Shown: piece by piece, positions 50,551 through 59,534 of the stretch
Layout: every line of letters begins with the position of its first letter
Numbering within the stretch: the stretch's first letter is position 1
Assembly: GCF_030519475.1 (NCBI RefSeq)
Contig: NZ_JAUMKD010000004.1
Coordinates: 335,501-399,500 of the forward strand
DNA: 64,000 nucleotides
Direction of reading: 5' to 3'
From: Micromonospora sp. C28SCA-DRY-2
Lineage (GTDB): Bacteria > Actinomycetota > Actinomycetes > Mycobacteriales > Micromonosporaceae
Program-made: the position numbers and the translations under genes
Notes under the pieces: model-generated
The model's database searches: none
Seen by the model: the letters and a program-made list of their open reading frames with translations, nothing else
What the model was told of the DNA's origin: nothing

Positions 50551-53196
50551 TCAGGAGCGGGCGGCCCGGACGGCGGCGTACGCGTCGACCAGACCGGCGC
50601 CGGTGACGTTTCGGTCGCCCCCGCAGGAGTCGGCCGGATCGCCGGAGCGGTAGCTGGCGAGCGCCGGGGTGGCGGTGTCCCGCAGGATCTGCCGGGTCCG
50701 GGCCAGGTCGCCGACCAGCGCCGGGTTCGCCGACCACATCAGCGCCACCACGCCGGCCACCTGGGGGGTGGCCATCGAGGTGCCGTCGAGCCGGGCGTAC
50801 CCGCCACCGGGCATCGCGGAGACCACCTCGGCGCCCGGCGCCACCAGGTCCGGCTTGGCCGCGCCACCCGGCGCCGGCCCGCGGGAGGAGAAGCTGGTGA
50901 CCCGGCGCTGCCGGTCCACCGCCCCCACGGTAAGCACGTCCGGGTAGGGCGCGGGCGGGTCGTCGATCGACCCGCAGTACGGCCCGGTGTTGCCGGCCGC
51001 GGCCACCACCAGGATGCCGGCGGCGTCCAGCGCGGCGGTGGCCGGGCGGAGCACCCGGGGGTCGCAGCCCTCGACCGACGGGCAGCCCCACGAGTTGGTG
51101 AGGATGTCCGGCGCGCGGGCCGGCCGGCCGTCGGTGAACGGGTCCCCGCCGGGCGGGAAGGGCGCCAGCATGAACTGGAGGCAGTCCAGGTAGTACGCCG
51201 GATTGCCGAGGTTGCGGTCCAGGTTGACGCAGCCCACCCACTGCGCGCCGGGGGCCACCCCGACGCCGCCCCGGCCCACCGCGCTGCCCACCGTGTGGGT
51301 GCCGTGCCCGCCCCGGTCGGCCGGCGCGCGGCTGCCGTTCCACGGGTCGTACCAGGAGTCGTCGCCGCCCCGGAAGCCGCCGGCCAGCGCCGGGTGCCCG
51401 CCGTCCACGCCGGAGTCGGAGCTGCCCACCACGACGCCGGAGCCGTCCACCCCGAGCTGGGACCAGACCCGGTCCGCGCCGATCAGCCGGATGTTCCACT
51501 CCGGGCCGGTCGGGGCGGCGACGGTGCCGCGGCTGGTCCCGGCCGGCGCCGGCAACGGTCGCAGCCGCTGGCTGACCAGCACCCGGTCCACCTCCGGCCG
51601 GCCGGCGAGCCAGGCCCGCACCGCCGGCCCGCCGGCCACCTCGACCGCGTTGACCAGGTAGTAGGAGGTGTACGGCAGGCGCAGCCGGCCGAGGTCGCGG
51701 CGCAGCTCGGCCTGGCTGCGATCGGCGGTGGCCACCAGCCGCCGGTAGACCTCGGCCGCGCGGGCGTTCCGGCCGGCCCGCCCCGGCGTGCCGGCCGGCA
51801 GCCCGGTCAGGTCGGCCTGCTCGCGCAGCACCACCAGCAGCCGCTCGCCGTGCAGGCCGGGCTGGCCCGGGCCGGCGGCCACCACCCCGGCCGCGACCAG
51901 CACGGTCGCGGCGGTCACCGCGGCCACCCGGCGGCTCGGCGTGCGGCCGTGCGGCCGGGCCAGCAGCACCCCGTACGCGACGGCCAGCAGGGCCGCGACG
52001 GCGAGCCCCGCGCCGGCGGCGGCCGCCACCCAGAACGGCACGTCGCGGGTGTTGGTGAGGACCAGGGTGATCTCTTCGGGATCGGTGAAGGCCAGCGGGC
52101 CGAACACGGCGAGCCCGACCAGCCAGCCGGTCGGGGTGCGGTCGGCAGCTTGGCCGGCGCCGGGGCGGCGGGCCGCCGCCTGGAGGGCGGCCAGCGCGAA
52201 GCCGGCCGGCGGGAGGGTCAGCAGCAACGGCAACTGCGCCCCGGACTGGCCCACCCCGGCGGCCAGCAGCAGCAGTGCCACCCCGGCGACCAGCCCGCCG
52301 ACCAGCACCAGCCGGGCCGGCCGGGGCGGCTCGCCGACCGCGAACGGGGCCCAGAAGCCGGCGTCCAGCAGCGCCCCGGCCAGCGCGCCCAGCGCGGCCG
52401 CCGCGAGCGCGGCGAGTCCGGTCTCCAGCGGCCCGCCGAGCGCGCCCAACCAGACCCAGGGCAGCAGCAGCACCAGCCCGCCGGCCACGCCGAACAGGGT
52501 GAGACCGCCCGGCCGGCGGCCCCGGCCGGCCCACGCCGGCTGCCCGCCGGTGCCCGCCCTTCCCGGTCCCGCCGTTCCCGGTCCCGCCGTTCCCGGTCCC
52601 GCCGGGTCCAGGCCGCCCGGCCCCGCCGCCGGGTCCGGGCCCTCGCCGGGGCCGGCCGCCGCCGGGTGCGCCGCGGTCGGGGCGCCGCCGGTCGGGGTCG
52701 GGCCGGCCGGCGCCGGAACGCCCGGGCCCGTCGGAGGCGGGCCGGTCACCGCGCGCCGGCGGGCCAGCCGGGCCAGGACGGCGGCGGCCAGCGCGGCGGT
52801 GCCGGCCAGCGCCGCCAGGTACGCCTCGTGGTGCACCGGCGGGATGGCGCGGAGCAGCCCGAGCGCGGCGAGCACCAGCACCCCGGCCAGCCAGGCGCGA
52901 CCGGTGGCCCGGACCGCCGCCGAGCGGGGCAGCAGGGCCAGCAGCAGCGCGGGCGTGCCGACCAGCAGGACGGCCGGCAGGCCGAGCACCGGCCAGAGCC
53001 AGACCAGCCGGTCCAGCCCGCTGGCCAGCAGCACCTGGTCGGTCAGCCACCCGCCGGCCTGGGTGAGCACCGCGCAACCGACGATCCAGCCGCCGGCCAG
53101 CGCGGCCGCCACCACCGCCCACGGGCTGGGCCGGGGCGGCACCGGCGGGGGCTGCGGCACGTACGGACCGGTGGGCGACGGGGGACCGACCTGCAT
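50551..53196 (-). CDS. membrane-embedded S8 subtilisin-like protease
   Basis: 881 residues. The first 440 residues hold about eleven hydrophobic segments in two blocks (4 near 25-145, 7 near 230-440) separated by a Pro/Gly/Ala linker with three 15-base repeats. A likely inhibitor-type propeptide (ERLLVVLREQADLTGLPAG to about 545) comes next. The S8 domain has catalytic Asp594 (SSDSGVDGGHP), His631 (GHGTHTVGSA), Asn736 (AAGNTG) and Ser807 (GTSMATPQVAG). No signal peptide precedes the protease domain; it would be held on the outer face by the membrane block. Such a large transmembrane part is unusual for S8 proteases. Confidence 0.85.
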   Translation of the reverse strand: MQVGPPSPTGPYVPQPPPVPPRPSPWAVVAAALAGGWIVGCAVLTQAGGWLTDQVLLASGLDRLVWLWPVLGLPAVLLVGTPALLLALLPRSAAVRATGRAWLAGVLVLAALGLLRAIPPVHHEAYLAALAGTAALAAAVLARLARRRAVTGPPPTGPGVPAPAGPTPTGGAPTAAHPAAAGPGEGPDPAAGPGGLDPAGPGTAGPGTAGPGRAGTGGQPAWAGRGRRPGGLTLFGVAGGLVLLLPWVWLGALGGPLETGLAALAAAALGALAGALLDAGFWAPFAVGEPPRPARLVLVGGLVAGVALLLLAAGVGQSGAQLPLLLTLPPAGFALAALQAAARRPGAGQAADRTPTGWLVGLAVFGPLAFTDPEEITLVLTNTRDVPFWVAAAAGAGLAVAALLAVAYGVLLARPHGRTPSRRVAAVTAATVLVAAGVVAAGPGQPGLHGERLLVVLREQADLTGLPAGTPGRAGRNARAAEVYRRLVATADRSQAELRRDLGRLRLPYTSYYLVNAVEVAGGPAVRAWLAGRPEVDRVLVSQRLRPLPAPAGTSRGTVAAPTGPEWNIRLIGADRVWSQLGVDGSGVVVGSSDSGVDGGHPALAGGFRGGDDSWYDPWNGSRAPADRGGHGTHTVGSAVGRGGVGVAPGAQWVGCVNLDRNLGNPAYYLDCLQFMLAPFPPGGDPFTDGRPARAPDILTNSWGCPSVEGCDPRVLRPATAALDAAGILVVAAAGNTGPYCGSIDDPPAPYPDVLTVGAVDRQRRVTSFSSRGPAPGGAAKPDLVAPGAEVVSAMPGGGYARLDGTSMATPQVAGVVALMWSANPALVGDLARTRQILRDTATPALASYRSGDPADSCGGDRNVTGAGLVDAYAAVRAARS
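52560..52607. repeat. three 15-bp in-frame repeats in the protease linker
   Basis: TTCCCGGTCCCGCCG occurs three times in a row, the third followed by a variant. On the minus strand it encodes GTAGP units of the linker. Confidence 0.8.
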
Positions 53197-53260
53197 CCCC
53201 AGACAGTACGGCCCGAGCGCCGCCTGCCGGCGGAGTGCCCGGGACGGTTACGGTGGACGG

Positions 53261-55093
53261 GTGCGCGACCCGAACGTGTCCCGATCAGTCGCCGGTCAGC
53301 TCTCCCCGGAGCGCCGCGCCGACGACCTGCGCCGGCTCCGGGCCGAGCGGTTCGACGTGCTGGTCATCGGGGGTGGGGTGACCGGTGCCGGTGCCGCCCT
53401 GGACGCCGCCTCGCGCGGGCTGAAGGTGGCCCTGGTGGAGGCGCGCGACTACGCCGCCGGCACCTCCAGCCGCTCCAGCAAGCTCATCCACGGTGGCCTG
53501 CGTTACCTGGAGCAGTTGGAGTTCCACCTGGTCCACGAGGCGCTCACCGAGCGCGGCCTGCTCGCCACCCGGTTGGCGCCGCACCTGGTCCGGCCGGTCC
53601 CGTTCCTCGTCCCGCTCCCGGCCGGCCGGGGCGTCCGCGACCTGCCGGGGCGGCTCTTCCGCCGCTCCTACTACGGCGCCGGGGTGGCCACCTACGACGC
53701 CTTCGCCGGCGTCTTCGGCGGCGGCCGGGGCATGCCGCTGCACCGCCACCTGACCCGCGAGGGCGCCCGCCGGGTCTTCCCCAGCCTGAAGGCCGAGGGG
53801 CTGGCCGGCGCGATCCGCTACTACGACGGGCAGGTCGACGACGCCCGGCTGGTGGTCACCCTGGCCCGCACCGCGGCCAGCCTGGGGGCGACCGTGGTGA
53901 GCAGCGCCCGGGCCGTCGGGTTGATCCGGCAGGCCCGCGAGGTGACCGGGGTCCGGGTCCGCGACCTGGAGGCGCCGGCCGGTTCGCCGGGCGCCGAGTT
54001 CGAGGTGCAGGCGCGCACCGTCATCGCCGCCACCGGGGTGTGGAGCGACGACATGTCCCGGATGCTCAACGACGTCGGGCTGCGCCCCGGCATCCGGGTC
54101 CGCGCCTCGAAGGGCGTGCACCTGGTGGTGCCCCGCTCCGCGATCACCGGCGAGACCGGGCTGATCCTGCGGACCGCGACCAGCGTGCTCTTCGTCATCC
54201 CGTGGGGCGGGCACTGGATCATCGGCACCACGGACACCGACTGGCGACTCGACCGGTCCCACCCGGCCGCCTCCGCCCGTGACATCGACTACCTGCTCCA
54301 GCAGGTCAACACCGTGCTGGACCGGCCGCTCACCCGGGACGACATCGAGGGCGTCTACGCCGGGCTGCGGCCGCTGCTGGCCGGCGAGGCCGACTCCACC
54401 TCCAAGCTCTCCCGCGAGCACGCGGTCTTCGAGCCGATGCTCGGGCTGCTGCTGGTCGCCGGGGGCAAGTACACGACGTACCGGGTGATGGCCTCGGACG
54501 TGGTCGACCGGGCCGCCCGCCGGCTCGGCGGCGTACGCCCGTCGCGCACCGCCGACCTGCCGCTGCTCGGGGCGGACGGCTACGCCGCGATGTGGCGGGA
54601 CCGGGCCGACCTGGCCCGCCGGCACGGCGTCCCGGTGGGGGTGGTCGAACACCTGCTGGAGCGGTACGGCACCCTCAGCCTCGACCTGCTCGCGCTGGTC
54701 GACGCCGACCCGCTGCTCGCCTCCCCGCTGGCCGGCGCACCGGAGTACCTGGCGGCCGAGGTGACCTACGCGGCCCGGGCCGAGGGGGCGCTGCACCTGG
54801 AGGACGTGCTCACCCGCCGGACCCGGATCTCCTTCGAGACCAGCCACCGTGGACTGGAGTCGGCCGAGCACGCCGCCGAACTGATGGGCGCGGTGCTCGG
54901 CTGGGACGCGGCGACCCGGGCCCGCGAGGTGGAGAACTACCGGGCCCGGGTGGCGGCCGAACGGCAGTCGCAGCAGATGCCGGACGACGTCGCGGCCGAC
55001 GCGGCCCGGCTGGGCGCGCCCGACGTCCGCGGCTTCGCCCGGGACCGGGGTTCCGACGGCGACACGGCCGATGTCCCCTCCTCGTCACGGTAA
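53261..55093 (+). CDS. glpD: glycerol-3-phosphate dehydrogenase, FAD-dependent
   Basis: 610 residues from GTG 53261. FAD-binding GGGVTGAGAALDAASRGLKVALVE near residue 37, GTSSRSSKLIHGGLRYLEQ (substrate-side loop typical of GlpD), ATGVWSDDM, and the late VAGGKYTTYRVMASD. A C-terminal DAO_C domain follows. Oxidises glycerol-3-phosphate to dihydroxyacetone phosphate at the membrane. Divergent from the protease across 64 bases. Confidence 0.93.
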   Translation: MRDPNVSRSVAGQLSPERRADDLRRLRAERFDVLVIGGGVTGAGAALDAASRGLKVALVEARDYAAGTSSRSSKLIHGGLRYLEQLEFHLVHEALTERGLLATRLAPHLVRPVPFLVPLPAGRGVRDLPGRLFRRSYYGAGVATYDAFAGVFGGGRGMPLHRHLTREGARRVFPSLKAEGLAGAIRYYDGQVDDARLVVTLARTAASLGATVVSSARAVGLIRQAREVTGVRVRDLEAPAGSPGAEFEVQARTVIAATGVWSDDMSRMLNDVGLRPGIRVRASKGVHLVVPRSAITGETGLILRTATSVLFVIPWGGHWIIGTTDTDWRLDRSHPAASARDIDYLLQQVNTVLDRPLTRDDIEGVYAGLRPLLAGEADSTSKLSREHAVFEPMLGLLLVAGGKYTTYRVMASDVVDRAARRLGGVRPSRTADLPLLGADGYAAMWRDRADLARRHGVPVGVVEHLLERYGTLSLDLLALVDADPLLASPLAGAPEYLAAEVTYAARAEGALHLEDVLTRRTRISFETSHRGLESAEHAAELMGAVLGWDAATRAREVENYRARVAAERQSQQMPDDVAADAARLGAPDVRGFARDRGSDGDTADVPSSSR

Positions 55094-55177
55094 CCTAACC
55101 GGCCGGTAACGTTACGCAACGATCTCGGTCCGCTCGACGGGTTCCGACGCTACCTACGGTGGGGTAGGTTGCGGCGC

Positions 55178-55705
55178 GTGGTTTCCGCATTCCGGTCCCG
55201 TTTGGTGCTGTTCTCCGCCGCCCTGTTGGCCGTCAACCTCGCCGGCTGCACAAGCACCGGCAACGCCGACGACGAACCGACACCGCGACCGGCCACGTCG
55301 GCGTCGGTGCAGCCCGGACTGGGCGGCGCGGCGACCATTGGGAAGGGCCAGGTCAGCCTGTTGCAGAAGCTCGGCTCCAGCGGCCCGCTGCGCACGCTCA
55401 ACGTGTCGCCGGACGGCCGGTGGGAGTGCGTCGACTGCGCCGGCGACGGGGTGACCTCGTCGGGCACGCTCGGTGCCGAGCAGGTGCAGCGGCTCCAGGT
55501 GCTGCTGGACGACCCGCGGCTGCCGCAGGAGACCGACCAGGCCCGGCAGTACCGGGTGACCTGCATCGACGCGCTCACCTCCAGCCTGCTCACCTCGGTC
55601 GGCATGATCACCACCCAGGACTGTCCGGGCGAGGAGCAGCCGCTGGTGGCGTACGAGATCCTGCTGCTGCTCACCCAGGCCACCCCCGCCGAGCCCACGG
55701 CCTGA
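55178..55705 (+). CDS. hypothetical lipoprotein
   Basis: 175 residues from GTG 55178; TTG 55169 would add three residues. Lipobox LAGC (LLAVNLAGC) near residue 25. The mature part has one Cys-x-x-Cys pair (WECVDCAG) and two further Cys, likely disulphides, with GTLGAEQVQRLQVLLDDPRL. No family recognised; small secreted actinobacterial proteins with a protease-inhibitor-like Cys pattern look similar. Confidence 0.7.
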   Translation: MVSAFRSRLVLFSAALLAVNLAGCTSTGNADDEPTPRPATSASVQPGLGGAATIGKGQVSLLQKLGSSGPLRTLNVSPDGRWECVDCAGDGVTSSGTLGAEQVQRLQVLLDDPRLPQETDQARQYRVTCIDALTSSLLTSVGMITTQDCPGEEQPLVAYEILLLLTQATPAEPTA

Positions 55706-55763
55706 CGCGGGCGCCGCCCGACGGCGGCCCGGTCCGCCGGACCGGGGCGCCGACGGCGCCGGC

Positions 55764-57164
55764 TCAGAGCACCTTGCCGGGGTTCAGCAGTCCGGTCGGG
55801 TCCAGCGCGGCCTTGACCGCCTGGTGCACCCGGACCCCGACCGGGCCGATCTCGCGGGCCAGCCAGTCCCGCTTGAGCAGGCCCACCCCGTGCTCGCCGG
55901 TGCAGGTGCCGCCCAGTTCCAGGCCGAGTCGCATGATCTCGTCGAAGGCGCGCCGGCCGCGGGCCAGGCTCGCCGGGTCGGCCCGGTCGACCACGATGTT
56001 CGGGTGCATGTTGCCGTCCCCGGCGTGCCCGACCACGCCGATCGGCACCTCGCACTCGGCAGCGATCCGGGCCACCCCGTCGAGCAGCGCGGCCAGCGCG
56101 CCGCGGGGCACCGCCACGTCGTCGATGACCAGTCCGCCGTTGCCGCCGGGGAAGGTGTCGGCGGCGAACTTCTCCATCGCCGGGTGCGCCAGCCGGCGGG
56201 CCTGCAACAGCGCCGCCGCCTCGACCGCGTCGGTGGCCGCGTACACCTCGTCGGCGCCGGCCGCCGTGCAGACCTCGGCCAGCGCGGCCAGGTCGTCGGC
56301 GGCCCGGGAGCCGGTGTCGGCGGCGGCCAGCAGCAGCGCCTGGGCGTCGGTGCGCAGCCCCATCGGCCGGTACGCCTCGATCGCCCGCAGGTGGGTCCGG
56401 TCGAGCAGTTCCAGCAGGCTGGGGGAGAGGCCCCGGGCGGCGATCCCGGCCACCGCGTCGCCGGCCGCCGCGGTGGACGGGAAGACCGCGACGAGGGTGA
56501 GCGACTCCGCCGGGGCGGGGCGCAGCGCCACGGTGACCTCGGTGATGATCCCGAGCGTGCCCTCCGAGCCGACGAAGAGCCGGGTGAGGTCGTACCCGGC
56601 GACCCCCTTGGCGGTCCGTCGCCCGGTGCGCAGCACCTCGCCGGAGGCGAGCACCACCTCCAGGCCGAGCACGTACTCGGTGGTGACGCCGTACTTGACG
56701 CAGCACATGCCGCCGGCGTTGGTGGCGACGTTGCCGCCGATCGTGGAGGACTCCCAGGAGCCCGGGTCGGGCGGGTACCACAGCCCCTGCTTGGCCACCG
56801 CGGCGGCGAGGGTCGCGTTGACCACCCCGGGCTGGACCACGGCGATCCGGCTGACCGGGTCGATCTCCAGGATGGCGTCCATCGCGACGGTGCTCAGCAC
56901 CACCGCGCCGGCCACCGCGTTCGCCGCGCCCGCCAGCCCGGTCCGCGCCCCCTGCGGCACCACCGGTACGCCGTGCCGGGCCGCCGCCCGGACCACCGCG
57001 GCCACCTCAGCGGTGTCGCGTGGCCGGGTCACCACCAGCGGGGTGCCGGCGGCGCAGAGATCCGCCTCGTCCCGCTCGTGCATCCGGAGCAGGTCCGGGT
57101 CGGTGAGCACCGCGTCGTCGCCGAGCGCGGCCCGCAGGTCGTCGAGCAGGGGGGATCCGGCCAT
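55764..57164 (-). CDS. FAD-linked oxidase, GlcD/D-lactate dehydrogenase type
   Basis: 466 residues. FAD_binding_4 domain: VVTRPRDTAEVAAVVRAA, VPQGARTGLAGAANA, PPDPGSWESSTIGGNVATNAGG, FVGSEGTLGIITEV. C-terminal domain with GHAGDGNMHPN and GTCTGEHGVGLLKRDWL, which carries the metal/substrate His residues. It oxidises a 2-hydroxyacid (glycolate or lactate). A terminal GLLNPGKVL ends the protein as in GlcD. Confidence 0.93.
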   Translation of the reverse strand: MAGSPLLDDLRAALGDDAVLTDPDLLRMHERDEADLCAAGTPLVVTRPRDTAEVAAVVRAAARHGVPVVPQGARTGLAGAANAVAGAVVLSTVAMDAILEIDPVSRIAVVQPGVVNATLAAAVAKQGLWYPPDPGSWESSTIGGNVATNAGGMCCVKYGVTTEYVLGLEVVLASGEVLRTGRRTAKGVAGYDLTRLFVGSEGTLGIITEVTVALRPAPAESLTLVAVFPSTAAAGDAVAGIAARGLSPSLLELLDRTHLRAIEAYRPMGLRTDAQALLLAAADTGSRAADDLAALAEVCTAAGADEVYAATDAVEAAALLQARRLAHPAMEKFAADTFPGGNGGLVIDDVAVPRGALAALLDGVARIAAECEVPIGVVGHAGDGNMHPNIVVDRADPASLARGRRAFDEIMRLGLELGGTCTGEHGVGLLKRDWLAREIGPVGVRVHQAVKAALDPTGLLNPGKVL

Positions 57165-57230
57165 GCGGGGAAGGCTACGGTCGCCGTCGGGCGATCATCA
57201 ACCGCCCCGGGTCGGGCTAGATTTGCCGCC

Positions 57231-57542
57231 ATGCTCTATCTGGACCAGCCCGGCTGGCCGTGGCGGGGGCGGCTATGGTCGCACCTGATCAGCGACGTCT
57301 CCCTGGCCGAGCTGCACGCCTTCGCCGAGATGCTGGGCGTGCCGCGCCGCGGCTTCGACCGGGACCACTACGACATCCCGGCCGAACGGTTCCCGGCGGC
57401 GGTCTGGCTGGGCGCCCGGGTGGTGCCGAGCCGGGAGCTGGTCCGGCTGCTCCGTTCGGCCGGCCTGCGCCGGCCGAAGCACCTGGTCAGGTCGGCTCCC
57501 GATCGGGCGCCGGCCCGGTCAGCGCGGCCAGCTCGCGGGTGA
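57231..57542 (+). CDS. DUF4031 domain protein
   Basis: 103 residues. DUF4031 pattern: MLYLDQPGWPWRGRLWSHLISDVSLAELHAFA, LGVPRRGFDRDHYDIP. This small family is of unknown function; the conserved His/Asp/Tyr residues look catalytic or metal-binding. Its 3' end overlaps the convergent HD gene by 56 bases. Confidence 0.85.
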   Translation: MLYLDQPGWPWRGRLWSHLISDVSLAELHAFAEMLGVPRRGFDRDHYDIPAERFPAAVWLGARVVPSRELVRLLRSAGLRRPKHLVRSAPDRAPARSARPARG

Positions 57543-58149
57543 GGTTGGCCCGGGCGACGGCCTCCCAGCGCCGGGCCAGCGGGGGCAGCCGGAACAGCGC
57601 CGGCAGGGCCAGCAGGCCGGCCAGCACCCGGGCCCGTCCGGCCCGGAACGCCGGCTCCGGCACGTGCCCGTACTCCCGGCGGACGGCGGCGGCGTACCGG
57701 TCGTACGCTGGCCTCGGCGCGGCCAGCACGGCCAGGTCGGCGTCGCAGAGCAGGGCCCCGTCGGCGTCGGCCGGGTCCACCGCGTGCCCGGCGGTGAGCA
57801 GCACCAGCCGGCGGACCTCGGCCACCGCGGCGGCCGGCACCCCGAGCCCGGTGAGCAGGGTCCCGGCCAGCGCGGCGCTGTCCCGTTCGTTGGCGTCCCC
57901 GGCCGCCCGGGGGTCGTAGACCGCGTCGTGGCACCAGGCGGCCAGCCGGACCAGGTCCGGCCGGCGGGCCAGCGGCGCGTACGCGTCCACCACGTCCAGC
58001 ACCGCGGTCAGGTGCCGTGGCGTGTGGTAGTGCCGGTGCGGCTCCCGCCAGCGGGCCAGCAGCTCCTCCCCGGCCGTGGTCAGGGCCGCCCCGTCGGGCG
58101 CCCCGGCCTCCCGGGCCGCCCGCCGCCACCGGTCGATCAGTTCCACCAC
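57487..58149 (-). CDS. HD domain metal-dependent phosphohydrolase
   Basis: 220 residues from GTG 58149. HD pattern: HYHTPRHLTAVLD, LAAWCHDAVYDP (the His-Asp pair), NERDSAALA, LLTAGH, LLCDADLAVLA. Corresponds to the predicted HD superfamily phosphohydrolases (COG4339). Convergent overlap with DUF4031 gene. Confidence 0.85.
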   Translation of the reverse strand: MVELIDRWRRAAREAGAPDGAALTTAGEELLARWREPHRHYHTPRHLTAVLDVVDAYAPLARRPDLVRLAAWCHDAVYDPRAAGDANERDSAALAGTLLTGLGVPAAAVAEVRRLVLLTAGHAVDPADADGALLCDADLAVLAAPRPAYDRYAAAVRREYGHVPEPAFRAGRARVLAGLLALPALFRLPPLARRWEAVARANLTRELAALTGPAPDREPT

Positions 58150-58216
58150 CCGGACGAGTCTGCCGCAGATCGCCGAAGGCGAGGATTCACCCGCGGTGGT
58201 GCGGGTAGTCCCGGCC

Positions 58217-59479
58217 ATGCCGCTGTCCCGGTACCGCACCCGCTCGCTGCTGCGCCGGGTCGTGCTGCACCGGAGGAGAGAGGAACCCGACTTCCCGCGG
58301 GTCGAGGAGGCCACCCGGGAGCTGCGGCAGCGCAGCAAGGCCACCCTGCACGACCGGCTGCACCGGGTGCGCCTGGCGATGGGGCTGGCGTTGCAGGCCG
58401 GGGTGGCCGCCGGACTGTCCTGGCTGGCGGCGCACGAGCTGCTCGGCAACCCGCAGCCGGTCTTCGCGCCGATCTCCGCGGTGGGCACGCTCGCCGTCTC
58501 GGTGGGGCAGCGGTTCCGCCGGACCGTGGAGCTGATCATCGGGGTGGCGATCGGCGTCTTCCTCGGCGACGTCCTGATCTACTTCGTCGGCACCGGACCG
58601 TGGCAGCTCGGACTGGTGGTCACGCTGGCCGTCATCCTGACCGTCTTCGCCGGCGCGAGCGTGGGGATCGTCATCCAGGCCGCCGCCACCGCCGTGCTGA
58701 TCGTCACCCTGACCCCGTCCACCGAGAACCTGGAGATCCCCCGGTTCGTGGACGCCTTCGTCGGCGGCGGCATCGCCCTGCTGGTGACCGCGGTCCTGCT
58801 CCCGCTCAACCCGCTACGGGTGATCAACCGCGCCGCCCGACCGGCGCTGGACCTGCTGGCAGACCAGTTGGACGCGGCGGCCCAGGGGCTGCGCGAACGG
58901 GACCGGGACGCGGTCCAGCGGGCACTGGAGCGGCTGCGCGACAACAAGGAGGAGTTGGCCACCTTCACCGAGGCGATCGAGGGCGCGCGGGAGACCGTGA
59001 CCCTGTCGCCGGCCCGCTGGCACCGGCGCGACGAGCTCACCCACTACGCCGAGGCGGCCGACCCGATCGACCGGGCGATGCGCAACAGCGGCACGCTGAT
59101 CCGCCGGGCGGTCACCCTGATCGAGGACGAGGAGCCGGTGCCGGAGCCGATGCCGGACGCGATCGCCCACCTCGCCGAGTCGGTCCGGCTGCTCAAGCAC
59201 GAGTTCGCCGTCGGCGAGGAGCCGCAGCAGGCCCGGGAACGCTCGCTGCGCGCGGTCAGCGAGGCCGGCCGGGCGTACGCCCAGGGCGTCGGCTTCTCCG
59301 GCAGCGTGGTGGTCGCCCAGGTGCGTACCACCGCCAGCGACCTGATGGTGGCCTCCGGGATCAGCCAGGAGGACGCGAACCGGCTGGTCCGGCAGTCCTT
59401 CGGCGACCTGGAGCGGCCCCGCGGCGAGAGCGCGCCGGAGACCGCCCCGAAACCGCCGACCGCCCCGCCGGTGGGCTGA
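58217..59479 (+). CDS. FUSC family membrane protein
   Basis: 420 residues. Six hydrophobic segments between about 60 and 205 (LALQAGVAAGLSWLAAHELLG, VELIIGVAIGVFLGDVLIYFVG and others), including the family FAPISAVGTL. A helical cytoplasmic part follows (LLADQLDAAAQGLRERDRDAVQRAL). FUSC/ArAE proteins export aromatic acids or similar compounds. A basic N-terminus of 35 residues precedes the first helix. Confidence 0.88.
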   Translation: MPLSRYRTRSLLRRVVLHRRREEPDFPRVEEATRELRQRSKATLHDRLHRVRLAMGLALQAGVAAGLSWLAAHELLGNPQPVFAPISAVGTLAVSVGQRFRRTVELIIGVAIGVFLGDVLIYFVGTGPWQLGLVVTLAVILTVFAGASVGIVIQAAATAVLIVTLTPSTENLEIPRFVDAFVGGGIALLVTAVLLPLNPLRVINRAARPALDLLADQLDAAAQGLRERDRDAVQRALERLRDNKEELATFTEAIEGARETVTLSPARWHRRDELTHYAEAADPIDRAMRNSGTLIRRAVTLIEDEEPVPEPMPDAIAHLAESVRLLKHEFAVGEEPQQARERSLRAVSEAGRAYAQGVGFSGSVVVAQVRTTASDLMVASGISQEDANRLVRQSFGDLERPRGESAPETAPKPPTAPPVG

Positions 59480-59534
59480 CCCGCCCGGCCCCGCACGCCG
59501 TCCGCCGCGACCGGCGCCCGCCACCGCGGCCCGG

